Part shown: positions 44,823-53,726 of the stretch, piece after piece
Layout of the letters: the number at the start of each line of letters is the position of its first letter
Numbering within the stretch: position 1 is the first letter of the stretch
Assembly: GCA_015057865.1 (NCBI GenBank)
Contig: SVDH01000013.1
Span: 1-64,000 of the forward strand
Source of the DNA: Lachnospiraceae bacterium
GTDB taxonomy: Bacteria; Bacillota; Clostridia; Lachnospirales; Lachnospiraceae
DNA: 64,000 nt
Direction of reading: 5' to 3'
The notes under the pieces: model-generated
Database searches by the model: none
The model's input: the letters and a program-made list of their open reading frames with translations, nothing else
What the model was told of the DNA's origin: nothing
Made by a program: the position numbers and the translations under genes

Positions 44823-46016
44823 TTATTCTGCTGCTTCCTCAGCTGCCTCTGCTGCTTCTTCAACGACTTCTTCAGCCGGAGCTTCAACAGCTTCTTCTAC
44901 AACTTCTTCAACCGGAGCTTCTACAGCCTCTTCTACAGCTTCCTCTGCTTCTTCAGCCGGAGCTGCTTCGCTCTGGATCGCCTTCATGCTCAGGCTGATC
45001 TTGCGATCTGCTTCGTTGAAGTCAACGATCTGTGCTTCGATCTCCTGGCCAACGCTCAGAACATCTGACGGCTTATTGACATGCTCTCTGGAAATCTGAG
45101 ATACATGAAGCAGTGCATCTACACCCGGTGTCAGCTCAACGAAAGCACCGAAGTCTGTCATTCTTGCAACTTTACCGGTTACGATGGTACCCGGTGCATA
45201 ACGCTCGGAAGCGTCGTTCCACGGATTGTCCTCCGGGAATTTCGCGCTCAGTGCGATCTTGGTATCGCGGATGTCTTTGATGATCACGCGAACGCTGTCG
45301 CCAACCTTGTAGATCTTACGCGGGTTGTCAACGCGGCCCCAGGACATCTCAGAGATATGAAGCAGACCGTCTGCTCCGCCCAGATCGATGAACACACCGA
45401 AATCTGTGATGTTCTTAACGGTACCTTCGATCACATCGCCAACGCTGATGCGCTCAAGAAGCTCTGCCTGTTTCTGTGCTTTCTCAGCAACCACAAGCTG
45501 CTTTCTGTCACCGATGATGCGTCTCTTACGCGGATTGAACTCGGTGATGATAAACTGGATTTCCTGTCCTTTGTACTTGTTCAGATCTTTTTCATAAATA
45601 TCTGTTACAAGGCTTGCCGGGATGAATACTCTTGTATCATCTGAAACAGCGATCAGACCGCCGCTTAATACCTGTACAACTGTACCGGTCACAACTTCAC
45701 CGGACTCGAATGCAGCACGAAGAACTTCGCTGCCTTTCTCCATGTCAAGACGCTTCTTGGAAAGAAGCACCTGTCCGTCGCCATCATTTACCTTAATGAC
45801 TTTCACTTCCAGAACGTCGCCCGGCTGTGCTACTGTAGTCAGGTCAAGGTTCAGGTCGTTTGAGTACTCTCTTCTGGTAATGATGCCGTCTGATTTATAC
45901 CCAACATTCAAGATGATCTCGTCAGGTTTCACATCGATGACGGTACCTTCAACCACTTCTCCGTTTCTGATGATTTTAAATGATTCTTCCAACATTTGTT
46001 CAAAATTTTCTGACAT
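44823..46016 (-). CDS. rpsA: Ribosomal protein S1-type protein, four S1 domains
   Basis: 397 aa. Four S1 RNA-binding domains at about 18-87, 104-172, 188-257 and 273-343 (for example 'GDVIEGTVKNITDFGVFIDLGGADGLLHISEMSWG'), then a low-complexity Glu/Ala/Val tail of about 48 residues. Firmicutes S1-like proteins with four domains bind mRNA on or near the 30S subunit. GAGGAGG lies inside the end of ispH, and the two genes overlap by 17 bp in different frames; in many Clostridia they form one fused protein. Confidence 0.92.
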   Translation of the reverse strand: MSENFEQMLEESFKIIRNGEVVEGTVIDVKPDEIILNVGYKSDGIITRREYSNDLNLDLTTVAQPGDVLEVKVIKVNDGDGQVLLSKKRLDMEKGSEVLRAAFESGEVVTGTVVQVLSGGLIAVSDDTRVFIPASLVTDIYEKDLNKYKGQEIQFIITEFNPRKRRIIGDRKQLVVAEKAQKQAELLERISVGDVIEGTVKNITDFGVFIDLGGADGLLHISEMSWGRVDNPRKIYKVGDSVRVIIKDIRDTKIALSAKFPEDNPWNDASERYAPGTIVTGKVARMTDFGAFVELTPGVDALLHVSQISREHVNKPSDVLSVGQEIEAQIVDFNEADRKISLSMKAIQSEAAPAEEAEEAVEEAVEAPVEEVVEEAVEAPAEEVVEEAAEAAEEAAE

Positions 46017-46851
46017 GATTTTGAACCTCCTCGATAATAATATTTGGGGTGGAAGCCCCTGCAGTGATACCTACGCAGTCAAAGGAGTGAAAATCAGCCG
46101 GATCCAGGTCATCCTTAGTCTGTATCAAAAAGCTATCAGGGCATATCCCTGCGCAGATCTCATAAAGCTTTCTGGTATTCGAACTGTCTTTTCCGCCAAT
46201 CACGATCATAGCGTCCACTTCGCGGGCGAGAACCTGTGCTGCTTCCTGTCGTTCTCTGGTCGCAGCGCAAATCGTTTCGCACACTTTAATATAATAACCT
46301 TTTTGCCTGATAATTTCAATAATTTCTTGAAATTTATTCAAATTAAAAGTTGTCTGAGAAACTACGCAAACTTTGCAATCCTGTGGCAGGGAAAGCGCCT
46401 TTGCTTCCTCCGGTGTACGGATCACAATGGGGCTCCCTTCCGCGACCCAGCCACAGATGCCTTTTACCTCTGCATGCGCGGGATCTCCGATGATCACGAT
46501 CTGATAGCCCTGACGGGAATAATCATCCACATATCGATGGATCCTTGATACGAACGGACAGGTTCCGTCGACGATCTCATACCCGGCTTCTTTGAGCTTC
46601 TCAAGCTCATCCCTCGTGATTCCGTGGGAACGGATCAGCATCGTTCCGCCGTCTTGATTGGCAAGTGCCTGTGCAAGATCCGTTACCTGAACGCCCCGTC
46701 TGGCAAGGTCATTTACAACCTCTTCGTTATGGATCATCGGTCCATATGAATAAAGCGGCTGTTTTTCTGATCTGATCTGTTCTTCGACAAGCTCCATTGC
46801 CCTGCTGACGCCAAAACAAAATCCGGCCTTATCTGCCAGTATCGTTCTCAT
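46000..46851 (-). CDS. ispH: 4-hydroxy-3-methylbut-2-enyl diphosphate reductase
   Basis: 283 aa. Cluster-binding cysteines in 'AGFCFGVSRAM' (Cys12), 'DGTCPFVSRIH' (about 96) and near 'SFDCVGITAGASTP' region/CETICAAT; conserved 'IRSHGI', 'GDPAHAEVKG' and 'GKDSSNTRKL'. Last step of the MEP isoprenoid pathway. Starts 9 bp after cmk, overlaps rpsA by 17 bp. Confidence 0.95.
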   Translation of the reverse strand: MRTILADKAGFCFGVSRAMELVEEQIRSEKQPLYSYGPMIHNEEVVNDLARRGVQVTDLAQALANQDGGTMLIRSHGITRDELEKLKEAGYEIVDGTCPFVSRIHRYVDDYSRQGYQIVIIGDPAHAEVKGICGWVAEGSPIVIRTPEEAKALSLPQDCKVCVVSQTTFNLNKFQEIIEIIRQKGYYIKVCETICAATRERQEAAQVLAREVDAMIVIGGKDSSNTRKLYEICAGICPDSFLIQTKDDLDPADFHSFDCVGITAGASTPNIIIEEVQNHVRKF

Positions 46852-46860
46852 AGATCAACC

Positions 46861-47526
46861 CTACTTCCTTTTCTGGACTTCCGCTTCGATCGCGCTGACG
46901 ACCTCTTCGATCGTCATGCTGGTGCTGTCAACGAGCACTGCGTCATCCGCCTGTTTCAGCGGTGCGATCGCACGTGTCATATCTCTGTGATCACGCTCTT
47001 TGATATCATTCTCGATCACGTCAATGTCGCCTTCTTCTCCCCGCTCGATGAGCTCCTTATATCTGCGTTCCGCACGCGTTCTGGCGCTGGCTGTCAGATA
47101 GATCTTGCACTGCGCGTTCGGAAGGACACAGGTGCCGATATCCCTGCCGTCCATGACCACGTTTTCCTGCTCTGCGATCTCCTGCTGGATGGAAAGCAGC
47201 TTCTGACGTACTGCAGGATAAACACTGATGGAGGATGCCATATTTCCGACTGCTTCCTGACGCAGATATGCGGAAATGTCCTCTCCGTTTAAAAGGACCT
47301 TCTGTACCCCGTTTTCATAGGCAAGCGCTACGGAAACGTCTTCACATGCCTTTGCGATCGCTTCCTCGTCATCCGGCGCGATGCCTCTGTTCCAAAAAGC
47401 ATATGCCAGCGCGCGGTAAAGCGCACCTGTATCCACATAGATAAAATCCAGATCCTTTGCTAAACGTTTTGCTATCGTACTTTTCCCGGCGCCTGCCGGT
47501 CCGTCAATCGCGATGTTAAATCCCAA
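46861..47526 (-). CDS. cmk: Cytidylate kinase
   Basis: 221 aa from a TTG start. P-loop 'IAIDGPAGAGKSTIAKRLA', 'YVDTGALYRALA', 'VVMDGRDIGTCVLPNA', 'ASARTRAERRYKEL' and 'RDHRDMTRAIAPL'. Phosphorylates CMP/dCMP. TTG at 47526 is chosen because AAGGAGG lies eight bases upstream; the ATG at 47547 would put that site inside the gene. Follows the flavoprotein gene by 13 bp. Confidence 0.93.
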   Translation of the reverse strand: MGFNIAIDGPAGAGKSTIAKRLAKDLDFIYVDTGALYRALAYAFWNRGIAPDDEEAIAKACEDVSVALAYENGVQKVLLNGEDISAYLRQEAVGNMASSISVYPAVRQKLLSIQQEIAEQENVVMDGRDIGTCVLPNAQCKIYLTASARTRAERRYKELIERGEEGDIDVIENDIKERDHRDMTRAIAPLKQADDAVLVDSTSMTIEEVVSAIEAEVQKRK

Positions 47527-47539
47527 GATCGTCTCCTCC

Positions 47540-48781
47540 TTATACACTCTCGCCTGCCAGATATCCCGTCGACCACGCCGCCTGCAGATTAAATCCGCCT
47601 GTCAGCGCATCAATATCCAGCATTTCTCCGGCAAAATAGATGCCTTTTATGATTTTTGATTCCATCGTAGAGGGATCTACCTCTTTGACGGAAATACCAC
47701 CTCTTGTAATGATCGCTTCCGAAAACCCTCTCGTCCCGGTGATCGTGAACGGAAATGCTTTTAACAGCTTCAGCAGTCCCATCCGTTCTTCCTTCGTGAT
47801 CGCATTTCCTTTTTTTTCGGGATCGATCCCGCTGAGTCTGATCACAACCGGGAGCATCTTTGCAGGCAGAAGCCCCGAAAGCAGATTTTTAAACTGTTTG
47901 TTTGTGCCCTCTAAGATCATCCTCTGCAGACGTCTGTCAAGCTTCTCCACATCCAGTGCCGGCTTCAGATCGATCTCGGCAGAAAGAGGATTCTTTTCAG
48001 AGCATTCCCTGATCCGGCTGCTTGCAGAAAGGACCAACGGTCCGCTGACTCCAAAATGCGTAAACAGCATTTCGCCGAATTCCTCAAAACAGACCTTCTT
48101 CCCGTCCCGGATCGTTAACGTGACATTTTTTAAAGAAAGCCCCATCATCTGCGGAATATAGGATTCTTTTACCGTCAGCGGCACAAGCGCCGGCCGCAGC
48201 GGCTTTATCGTATGTCCCAGTTTGCCGCACAGTTCAAACAGGTTGCCGTCCGACCCCGTCTGCGGATAGGAGCATCCGCCGCCTGCAAGGATCAGTGCAT
48301 CTGCCGGCCGGGTTTTCTGTTCTTTGCCCGGCAGCTGAAGCGTCTTAACTGCCTTTACGCACCCATCCTCTGTCAGAACATCGATCAGCTTTGTCTGCAG
48401 ACAAATGTCAACGCCCAGGGTTTTTAAATACTGCGAAAGCGTGCGGATCACATCCGATGCATGATCGGATACCGGAAAGATCCTCTGTCCGCGTTCCTCT
48501 TTCAGTTTCAGGCCGTGCTGACCAAAAAAATCCATCACACGGAAATTGTCAAACGTATAAATGCTGCTGTAAAGAAAACGGGGATTGGACTGAAACTGTG
48601 CAAGAATATCCTCTGTATCACAGCCATTTGTCAGATTGCAGCGTCCTTTTCCTGTGATATAGATCTTTTTTCCAAGCTTTTCATTCTGTTCAAGAAGCGT
48701 CACATGATGTCCGCGCTCCGCGGCTCTTACGGCAGCCATCATCCCGGCTGCTCCGCCGCCGGCAACGACCACATTTGCCAT
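47540..48781 (-). CDS. HI0933/YhiN-family FAD-dependent oxidoreductase (BaiN-like)
   Basis: 413 aa. N-terminal Rossmann 'MANVVVAGGGAAGMMAAVRAAE', then 'LGKKIYITGKGRCNLTN' and 'LILAGGGCSYPQTGSDG', and C-terminal 'GEMLDIDALTGGFNLQAAWSTGYLAG'. Family reactions are poorly defined; BaiN in bile-acid 7-dehydroxylating Clostridia is a member, but no other bai gene is near. The start at 48781 begins right after the rpiR stop with AAAGGAT upstream; a longer frame adds 41 unrelated basic residues. Confidence 0.9.
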   Translation of the reverse strand: MANVVVAGGGAAGMMAAVRAAERGHHVTLLEQNEKLGKKIYITGKGRCNLTNGCDTEDILAQFQSNPRFLYSSIYTFDNFRVMDFFGQHGLKLKEERGQRIFPVSDHASDVIRTLSQYLKTLGVDICLQTKLIDVLTEDGCVKAVKTLQLPGKEQKTRPADALILAGGGCSYPQTGSDGNLFELCGKLGHTIKPLRPALVPLTVKESYIPQMMGLSLKNVTLTIRDGKKVCFEEFGEMLFTHFGVSGPLVLSASSRIRECSEKNPLSAEIDLKPALDVEKLDRRLQRMILEGTNKQFKNLLSGLLPAKMLPVVIRLSGIDPEKKGNAITKEERMGLLKLLKAFPFTITGTRGFSEAIITRGGISVKEVDPSTMESKIIKGIYFAGEMLDIDALTGGFNLQAAWSTGYLAGESV

Positions 48782-48782
48782 A

Positions 48783-49700
48783 TCAGTGATCCTTTCTGCC
48801 GCGCGCTTTGGGCTGTGGCGTATATTCCGGTGTTTCCTCGTTTTCGTAGACCTCGTATTCATCCCAGATGTCTTCGAGTGTGGCGAGCGTTTTCGCAACC
48901 TCATGCTGCTTCTTCATACACAGGCCGACAACGAGTGCATTGATCACGGAAAGCGGTGCGACCAAAGAGTCCGCGATCGATGCCATATCACTTTTTGCGA
49001 TCAGACTGCAGTTTGAAAACTGGTTTAAGGGCGAATGCTCACTGTCGGTCAGCGTGATCACCTTCGCGCCTCTGTTATGCGCAAATTCCACAGCCTTTAA
49101 CGTCCGCTGGGAATAACGCGGGAAACTGATGCCAATGGCAACATCATCCGGTCCGATCCGCACCATCTGCTCAAACACCTCACTGTTGCTGCTGGCATGC
49201 AGGTGATGCACATCTTCAAAGATCAGATTGAAATAATATGCCAGAAAGCTTGCCAGAGGCGCACAGCTTCTCGTACCGATCAGATAGATGTGCTTTGCAT
49301 GGATCAGAAGATCCAGTGCCTCCTCAAAGGCATGCTGGTCGATCGACTCTCTGGTGCGGCGGATCTTGTCTGCATCCGATAATAAAACCGTATTCAGGAT
49401 CTCCGATTCGCTGATCCTGCCATAAGTCACTTCCATTCTCTGGATCGAGTTTAAGCGGTTGCGCACCATCTCTTCGAGCGCTTTCTGAAACTCAGGATAG
49501 CCTCCGTACCCCAGACATCCCGCAAAACGCACTACGGTCGATTCGCTGACACCGACTGCGGTCCCCAGCTTTCCTGCGGTCAGATAGACCGCCTTTTCAT
49601 AGTTTTTCAATATATAATCCGCCAGACGTTTCTGTCCCTTGCTCATCCTGTTATAGCCGGCATGGATTCTTGTGCTTAATTCACTTGTCGCAGCATTCAT
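48783..49700 (-). CDS. MurR/RpiR family transcriptional regulator
   Basis: 305 aa. N-terminal RpiR helix-turn-helix ('MSKGQKRLADYILKNYEKAVYLTAGKLGTAVGVSESTVVRFAGCLGYGGYPEFQKAL') and a C-terminal SIS sugar-phosphate-binding domain (about 125-260, 'IYLIGTRSCAPLASFLAYYF'). A locally acting regulator would normally sit beside sugar genes; here it lies between scpB and a flavoprotein gene, so its target is unclear. The ATG at 49700 has GAGGT upstream and follows scpB by 4 bp. Confidence 0.9.
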   Translation of the reverse strand: MNAATSELSTRIHAGYNRMSKGQKRLADYILKNYEKAVYLTAGKLGTAVGVSESTVVRFAGCLGYGGYPEFQKALEEMVRNRLNSIQRMEVTYGRISESEILNTVLLSDADKIRRTRESIDQHAFEEALDLLIHAKHIYLIGTRSCAPLASFLAYYFNLIFEDVHHLHASSNSEVFEQMVRIGPDDVAIGISFPRYSQRTLKAVEFAHNRGAKVITLTDSEHSPLNQFSNCSLIAKSDMASIADSLVAPLSVINALVVGLCMKKQHEVAKTLATLEDIWDEYEVYENEETPEYTPQPKARGRKDH

Positions 49701-49704
49701 CTTC

Positions 49705-50274
49705 TTATACCTCAACCGGGATCTGGGCTTCCTTTGTGGCTTCTTCACGGATCTCTTCGATCTTATCCTGTGAAATGGACGGCAGATCTTCTGCGGAACG
49801 CACCGCAAAGCACCGGAGAAACTCTTCCGTCGTTCCGAACAGGATCGGCTTGCCCGGCGCATCCAGACGACCGAGCTCACGGATCAGGCCGTAATCCAGA
49901 AGCTTGTTGACAGCATGGGAACAGGATACCCCACGGATCTTTTCGATCTCCTGACGCGTCACAGGCTGCTTATAGGCAATGATCGAAAGCGTTTCGAGTA
50001 CAACGTCCGTCAACGCATATCTCTTCGGCTGTCTTGCGATCCGGATCAGATAATCGTAAAGCTCCGGTCTCGTACACATCTGCCATGCATCCTCAAGCTC
50101 GATGATCTGGATCCCGCTGTCCTGTTCCTGATAGCGGTCCATCAGATTCTGCACTATTTTTTTGGTATCTGCTTCACTAAGTTCGAGCGCTGCCGCAAGG
50201 CTTTTTACGCTTACCGAATCACCCATTGTAAAAAGAATGGCCTCTGCAGCTTTCTCGTATTCCCTGATCGTCAT
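49705..50274 (-). CDS. scpB: Segregation and condensation protein B
   Basis: 189 aa. Two winged-helix parts: 'EKAAEAILFTMGDSVSVKSLAAALELS' and 'LETLSIIAYKQPVTRQEIEKIRGVSCSHAVNKLLDYGLI', then 'GRLDAPGKPILFGTTEEFLRCF'. Dimer that binds ScpA kleisin in the SMC condensin complex. Directly after scpA. Confidence 0.96.
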   Translation of the reverse strand: MTIREYEKAAEAILFTMGDSVSVKSLAAALELSEADTKKIVQNLMDRYQEQDSGIQIIELEDAWQMCTRPELYDYLIRIARQPKRYALTDVVLETLSIIAYKQPVTRQEIEKIRGVSCSHAVNKLLDYGLIRELGRLDAPGKPILFGTTEEFLRCFAVRSAEDLPSISQDKIEEIREEATKEAQIPVEV

Positions 50275-50283
50275 ATCGTCTCC

Positions 50284-51030
50284 TTATTCTGCCACCAGTG
50301 ACTCTACCAGAATATCATCAAACAGACCATTTTGCGATACCCTGATCTTTCCGCTCTTCATATATTCGAGTATGATCAGAAAAGCGACAATGATCTCTTC
50401 TCTGTCGTTCTTCTCTTCTAAAAACGCGCGAAATCCAAATGATTTATTCTTCCGGATAAACGAATCGAACCCTTTTGCCCTTTCTTCCATGGACACCTGC
50501 TCTTTTTTGATCTGTCCAAAACGCGACCGGATCGGATCTACCTTGTCCGACTGTCTGCGGATCACATCATCAAAGATCTTTTTCAGGATGGAAAGGTCCA
50601 TTCCTTGTGTCAGTTCATCCAGATCCACAGGCTCTTCATAGGCGCGTACCTCGGCCGGGATCGTCGGCTGCTTGTATAAACGCTTCGCGCCGTCGATCTG
50701 ACGGTCCTTTAAGGCAAAGGACATGTATTTATAAATCTTATACTGGATCAGCTGATCCACAAGCTCCTGCCTCGGATCTTCCGGTTCTTCTTCATCCGGA
50801 TCGACCGGCAAAAGCATTCTTGCCTTAATATCAAGAAGCGTTGCCGCCATGACCAGAAACTCACTCATCACATCCAGATTCTCGGTTTCCATCTGTCGGA
50901 CATAATCCATGTACTGGTCCGTGATCTCCGCGATCGGGATATCATAAATATCGACTTTGTTTTTATCGATCAGATGTAAGAGCAGATCGAGCGGGCCTTC
51001 AAATGCCTGTAATTTTACGTTTAATTCCAA
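50284..51030 (-). CDS. scpA: Segregation and condensation protein A (kleisin)
   Basis: 248 aa from a TTG start. 'VKLQAFEGPLDLLLHLIDKNKVDIYDIPIAEITDQYMDY' and 'DLDVMSEF' equivalent 'NLDVMSEFLVMAATLLDIKARMLLP' are the kleisin N-terminus; the C-terminal winged helix ends the protein. It bridges SMC heads. The TTG at 51030 has AGAGGG about nine bases upstream and gives the standard start; a frame extending to 51150 adds 40 unrelated residues. About 130 bp separate it from pnp, with no clear terminator. Confidence 0.93.
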   Translation of the reverse strand: MELNVKLQAFEGPLDLLLHLIDKNKVDIYDIPIAEITDQYMDYVRQMETENLDVMSEFLVMAATLLDIKARMLLPVDPDEEEPEDPRQELVDQLIQYKIYKYMSFALKDRQIDGAKRLYKQPTIPAEVRAYEEPVDLDELTQGMDLSILKKIFDDVIRRQSDKVDPIRSRFGQIKKEQVSMEERAKGFDSFIRKNKSFGFRAFLEEKNDREEIIVAFLIILEYMKSGKIRVSQNGLFDDILVESLVAE

Positions 51031-51160
51031 ATTCTTTTGCCCTCTTTTTATACCGGGAACGATGTCAGAAAATGCTGTACTAGAAAGGCATCCTGCAAAA
51101 TTCGAAGCACGCCTCGATCCTGCAGGATACCTGAAGTCTTGATGATTCAAATGTTACGTA

Positions 51161-53245
51161 TTACTTTACGTCTTTCATGGAGAAGCTTACACGGCCCATG
51201 CGGTCCTTGCCAAGGCAGACTACCTTGACTTTATCGCCCAGTGTCAGTACATCTTCTACATGGTTGATCCGCTGGTTGCAGATCTTGGAAATATGAACAA
51301 GGCCTTCCTTGCCCGGTGCAAACTCAACAAATGCGCCGAACTCTTTGATGGAAACAACTCTTCCTTCCAGAACCTGTCCCTCTTCGAAATCTGTCACGAT
51401 GATGCGCACCAGCTCTGCCGCGCGGTCCATCATCTCTGTATCAACGCCGCAGATGGATACAACACCATCTTCGGAAATGTCGATCTTCACGCCGGTCTGC
51501 TCGATGATCGCGTTGATGACCTTACCCTGCTTGCCGACAACATCGCCGATCTTCTGCGGATCGATCTCAACGGTGATGATCTTCGGTGCATACGGGCTCA
51601 ACTCTTCTCTCGGTGCCGGGATCGCCGGGAGCATAACCTCATTGAGGATGTACTCTCTTGCAGCTTTGGTACGTGCGATCGCTTCTTCTACGATCGGTCT
51701 GGTCAGACCATGGATCTTGATATCCATCTGGATCGCTGTGATACCGTCTTTGGTACCTGCTACCTTAAAGTCCATATCGCCAAAGAAGTCTTCCAGACCC
51801 TGAATGTCTGTCAGAACCAGATAGTCATCATCTGTCTCACCGGTCACCAGACCACAGGAAATACCTGCTACCGGCTTGCTGATCGGTACACCCGCTGCCA
51901 TCAGTGACATCGTAGATGCACAGATGCTGGCCTGGGATGTGGATCCGTTTGACTCGAAGGTCTCGGAAACCAGACGCATTGCATACGGGAATTCTTCCTC
52001 AGACGGAAGCACCGGAAGCAGCGCACGCTCTGCAAGCGCACCATGTCCGATCTCTCTTCTTCCCGGGCCGCGGCTCGGCTTCGTCTCACCTACGGAGTAA
52101 GACGGGAAGTTGTACTGATGTACATAACGTTTTTCTGTGATAAACTCATCCAGACCGTCTACACGCTGCACCTCAGACATCGGTGCCAGTGTCGTAACCG
52201 TGCAGATCTGTGTCTGTCCACGGGTAAACATCGCGGAACCGTGTACGCGCGGGATCAGGTCAACCTCTGCTGCAAGCGGACGGATCTGATCGATCGCACG
52301 GCCATCCGGACGCTTGTGATCCTTTAAGATCATCTTACGTACGGTCTTTTTCTGATACTGATAGATCGCCTCACCAACCAGCGGCAGAAGCTCTTCATCC
52401 TCAGCAAGTGCTTCCTCGACACGGGCCGTGATCTCACGGATGTTCTCGTCTCTTACCTGCTTCTCATCTGTAAATACGGCTTCTTCCATCTCTGCCGGCG
52501 GAACGATCTCCTTGATCTTTGCAAAAAGCTCTTCCGGGATCGTGCAGCTCTCATAGGTATGCTTTTCTTTGCCGACTTCAGCTACGATCTGATTGATAAA
52601 ATCAATGATCTGAAGGTTGATATCGTGTGCCATATAGATGGCTTCGAGCATCTTTTCTTCCTTGATCTCATTCGCGCCTGCCTCGATCATGATGACCTTC
52701 TCGGCAGTAGACGCTACAGTCAGCTGCAGGTCGCCTTCATCCCATTCCTTCTGGCCCGGGTTTACGACAAATTCGCCGTTTGTGATACCGATCTGTGTCA
52801 TTGCGCACGGACCGTCAAACGGAATATCGGAAATGCAGGTTGCGATCGCGGAACCAAGCATCGCTACAAGTTCCGGTCTGCAGGTCGGGTCAACGCTCAT
52901 AACGAGGTTGTTTAACAGAACGTCATTTCTGTAATCCTTCGGGAACAGCGGACGCATCGGACGGTCGATGACACGTGCAGTCAGAACCGCATTGTCAGAC
53001 GCACGGCCTTCTCTTTTCTTAAATCCACCCGGGATCTTGCCGACTGCATACATCTTTTCTTCGAAATCAACGCTCAGCGGGAAAAAGTCGATCCCGTCAC
53101 GCGGCTTTGCAGATGCTGTCGCCGTACTTAAGACAACGGTGTCACCATAATGCATAAATGCGGCACCGCTTGCCTGTGCAGCCACTCTTCCGACATCAAC
53201 GCGCAGGGTTCTTCCTGCGAGTTCCATTGTAAAACTTTTGTACAT
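51161..53245 (-). CDS. pnp: Polynucleotide phosphorylase
   Basis: 694 aa. Two RNase PH cores (first 'ASAKPRDGIDFFPLSVDFEEKMYAVGKIPGGF', second 'VHGSAMFTRGQTQICTVTTLAP' with the catalytic 'DIQGLEDFFGDMDFKVAGTKDGITAIQMDIK'), a KH domain (IGDVVGKQGKVINAII) and an S1 domain. 3'-5' phosphorolytic mRNA decay. It follows rpsO as in most bacteria, with the rpsO terminator between them. Confidence 0.97.
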   Translation of the reverse strand: MYKSFTMELAGRTLRVDVGRVAAQASGAAFMHYGDTVVLSTATASAKPRDGIDFFPLSVDFEEKMYAVGKIPGGFKKREGRASDNAVLTARVIDRPMRPLFPKDYRNDVLLNNLVMSVDPTCRPELVAMLGSAIATCISDIPFDGPCAMTQIGITNGEFVVNPGQKEWDEGDLQLTVASTAEKVIMIEAGANEIKEEKMLEAIYMAHDINLQIIDFINQIVAEVGKEKHTYESCTIPEELFAKIKEIVPPAEMEEAVFTDEKQVRDENIREITARVEEALAEDEELLPLVGEAIYQYQKKTVRKMILKDHKRPDGRAIDQIRPLAAEVDLIPRVHGSAMFTRGQTQICTVTTLAPMSEVQRVDGLDEFITEKRYVHQYNFPSYSVGETKPSRGPGRREIGHGALAERALLPVLPSEEEFPYAMRLVSETFESNGSTSQASICASTMSLMAAGVPISKPVAGISCGLVTGETDDDYLVLTDIQGLEDFFGDMDFKVAGTKDGITAIQMDIKIHGLTRPIVEEAIARTKAAREYILNEVMLPAIPAPREELSPYAPKIITVEIDPQKIGDVVGKQGKVINAIIEQTGVKIDISEDGVVSICGVDTEMMDRAAELVRIIVTDFEEGQVLEGRVVSIKEFGAFVEFAPGKEGLVHISKICNQRINHVEDVLTLGDKVKVVCLGKDRMGRVSFSMKDVK

Positions 53246-53291
53246 ACTTTTTTACTTTCCTTTCCTTCTTCTCTTCTTTCTAACTACCAAA

Positions 53292-53315
53292 ACAGAGCGG
53301 GCCGCCCCGCTCTGT
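53292..53315 (-). terminator. Hairpin between rpsO and pnp
   Basis: ACAGAGCGGG/CCCGCTCTGT stem with 4-nt loop, then TTTTGG on the minus strand. Could terminate rpsO partly or be the processing hairpin typical of rpsO-pnp transcripts. Confidence 0.75.
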
Positions 53316-53333
53316 ATTTCATTCGTTTATGGA

Positions 53334-53600
53334 TTACTTTCTGATACCAAGTTTAGCGATCAGTGCACGATAGCCTTCCAGATCATTCTTCTGGATGTAA
53401 GCCAGCAGTCTTCTACGCTTACCAACCATCTTCAGAAGACCTCTTCTGGAATGATGATCTTTCGGGTTTGCCTTCAGATGCTCTGTCAGCTCACGGATTC
53501 TTGTGGTCAGGATCGCCACCTGTACTTCCGGTGAACCTGTATCGCCCGGTTTTCTTCCATACTCTTCAATCAGTGCTGTCTTTTTCTCTTTTGTGATCAT
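53334..53600 (-). CDS. rpsO: 30S ribosomal protein S15
   Basis: 88 aa, exact family size. '[51 protein letters not shown]'. Primary binder of the 16S central domain. Preceded by its own promoter and an 88-nt leader; AGGAGG before the ATG. Confidence 0.98.
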   Translation of the reverse strand: MITKEKKTALIEEYGRKPGDTGSPEVQVAILTTRIRELTEHLKANPKDHHSRRGLLKMVGKRRRLLAYIQKNDLEGYRALIAKLGIRK

Positions 53601-53688
53601 GTTCTTTTCCTCCTATTATACATTCGCCCAGACTGCCAGGCGCCCGGTCGGAGTGTCCGGACACTGAGCAGGGGCACAGTGACTCACG
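53601..53688 (-). promoter_or_regulatory. Structured leader of rpsO (possible S15 autoregulation)
   Basis: The transcript leader contains GTGTCCGGACAC, a perfect palindrome, and a GC-rich stretch before the ribosome site. S15 represses its own translation through leader structures in several bacteria; whether this one does is inferred only from position. Confidence 0.3.
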
Positions 53689-53694
53689 GCAATC

Positions 53695-53723
53695 AGTCTA
53701 CCATATCCTGCCGTAAAAGTAAA
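53695..53723 (-). promoter_or_regulatory. Promoter of rpsO
   Basis: Minus strand TTTACT, 17 bp, TAGACT. The -35 box is just downstream of the ribF coding sequence. Confidence 0.5.
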
Positions 53724-53726
53724 CCA

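Noticed and set aside
44440..45099. Plus-strand frame overlapping rpsA start region
   Set aside because: Its Ser/Ala-rich end is the reverse of the low-complexity S1 tail, a codon-composition shadow.
48781..48904. 41-residue N-terminal extension of the flavoprotein
   Set aside because: It overlaps the rpiR end, is highly basic, and the FAD-binding motif begins at the downstream ATG with a ribosome site.
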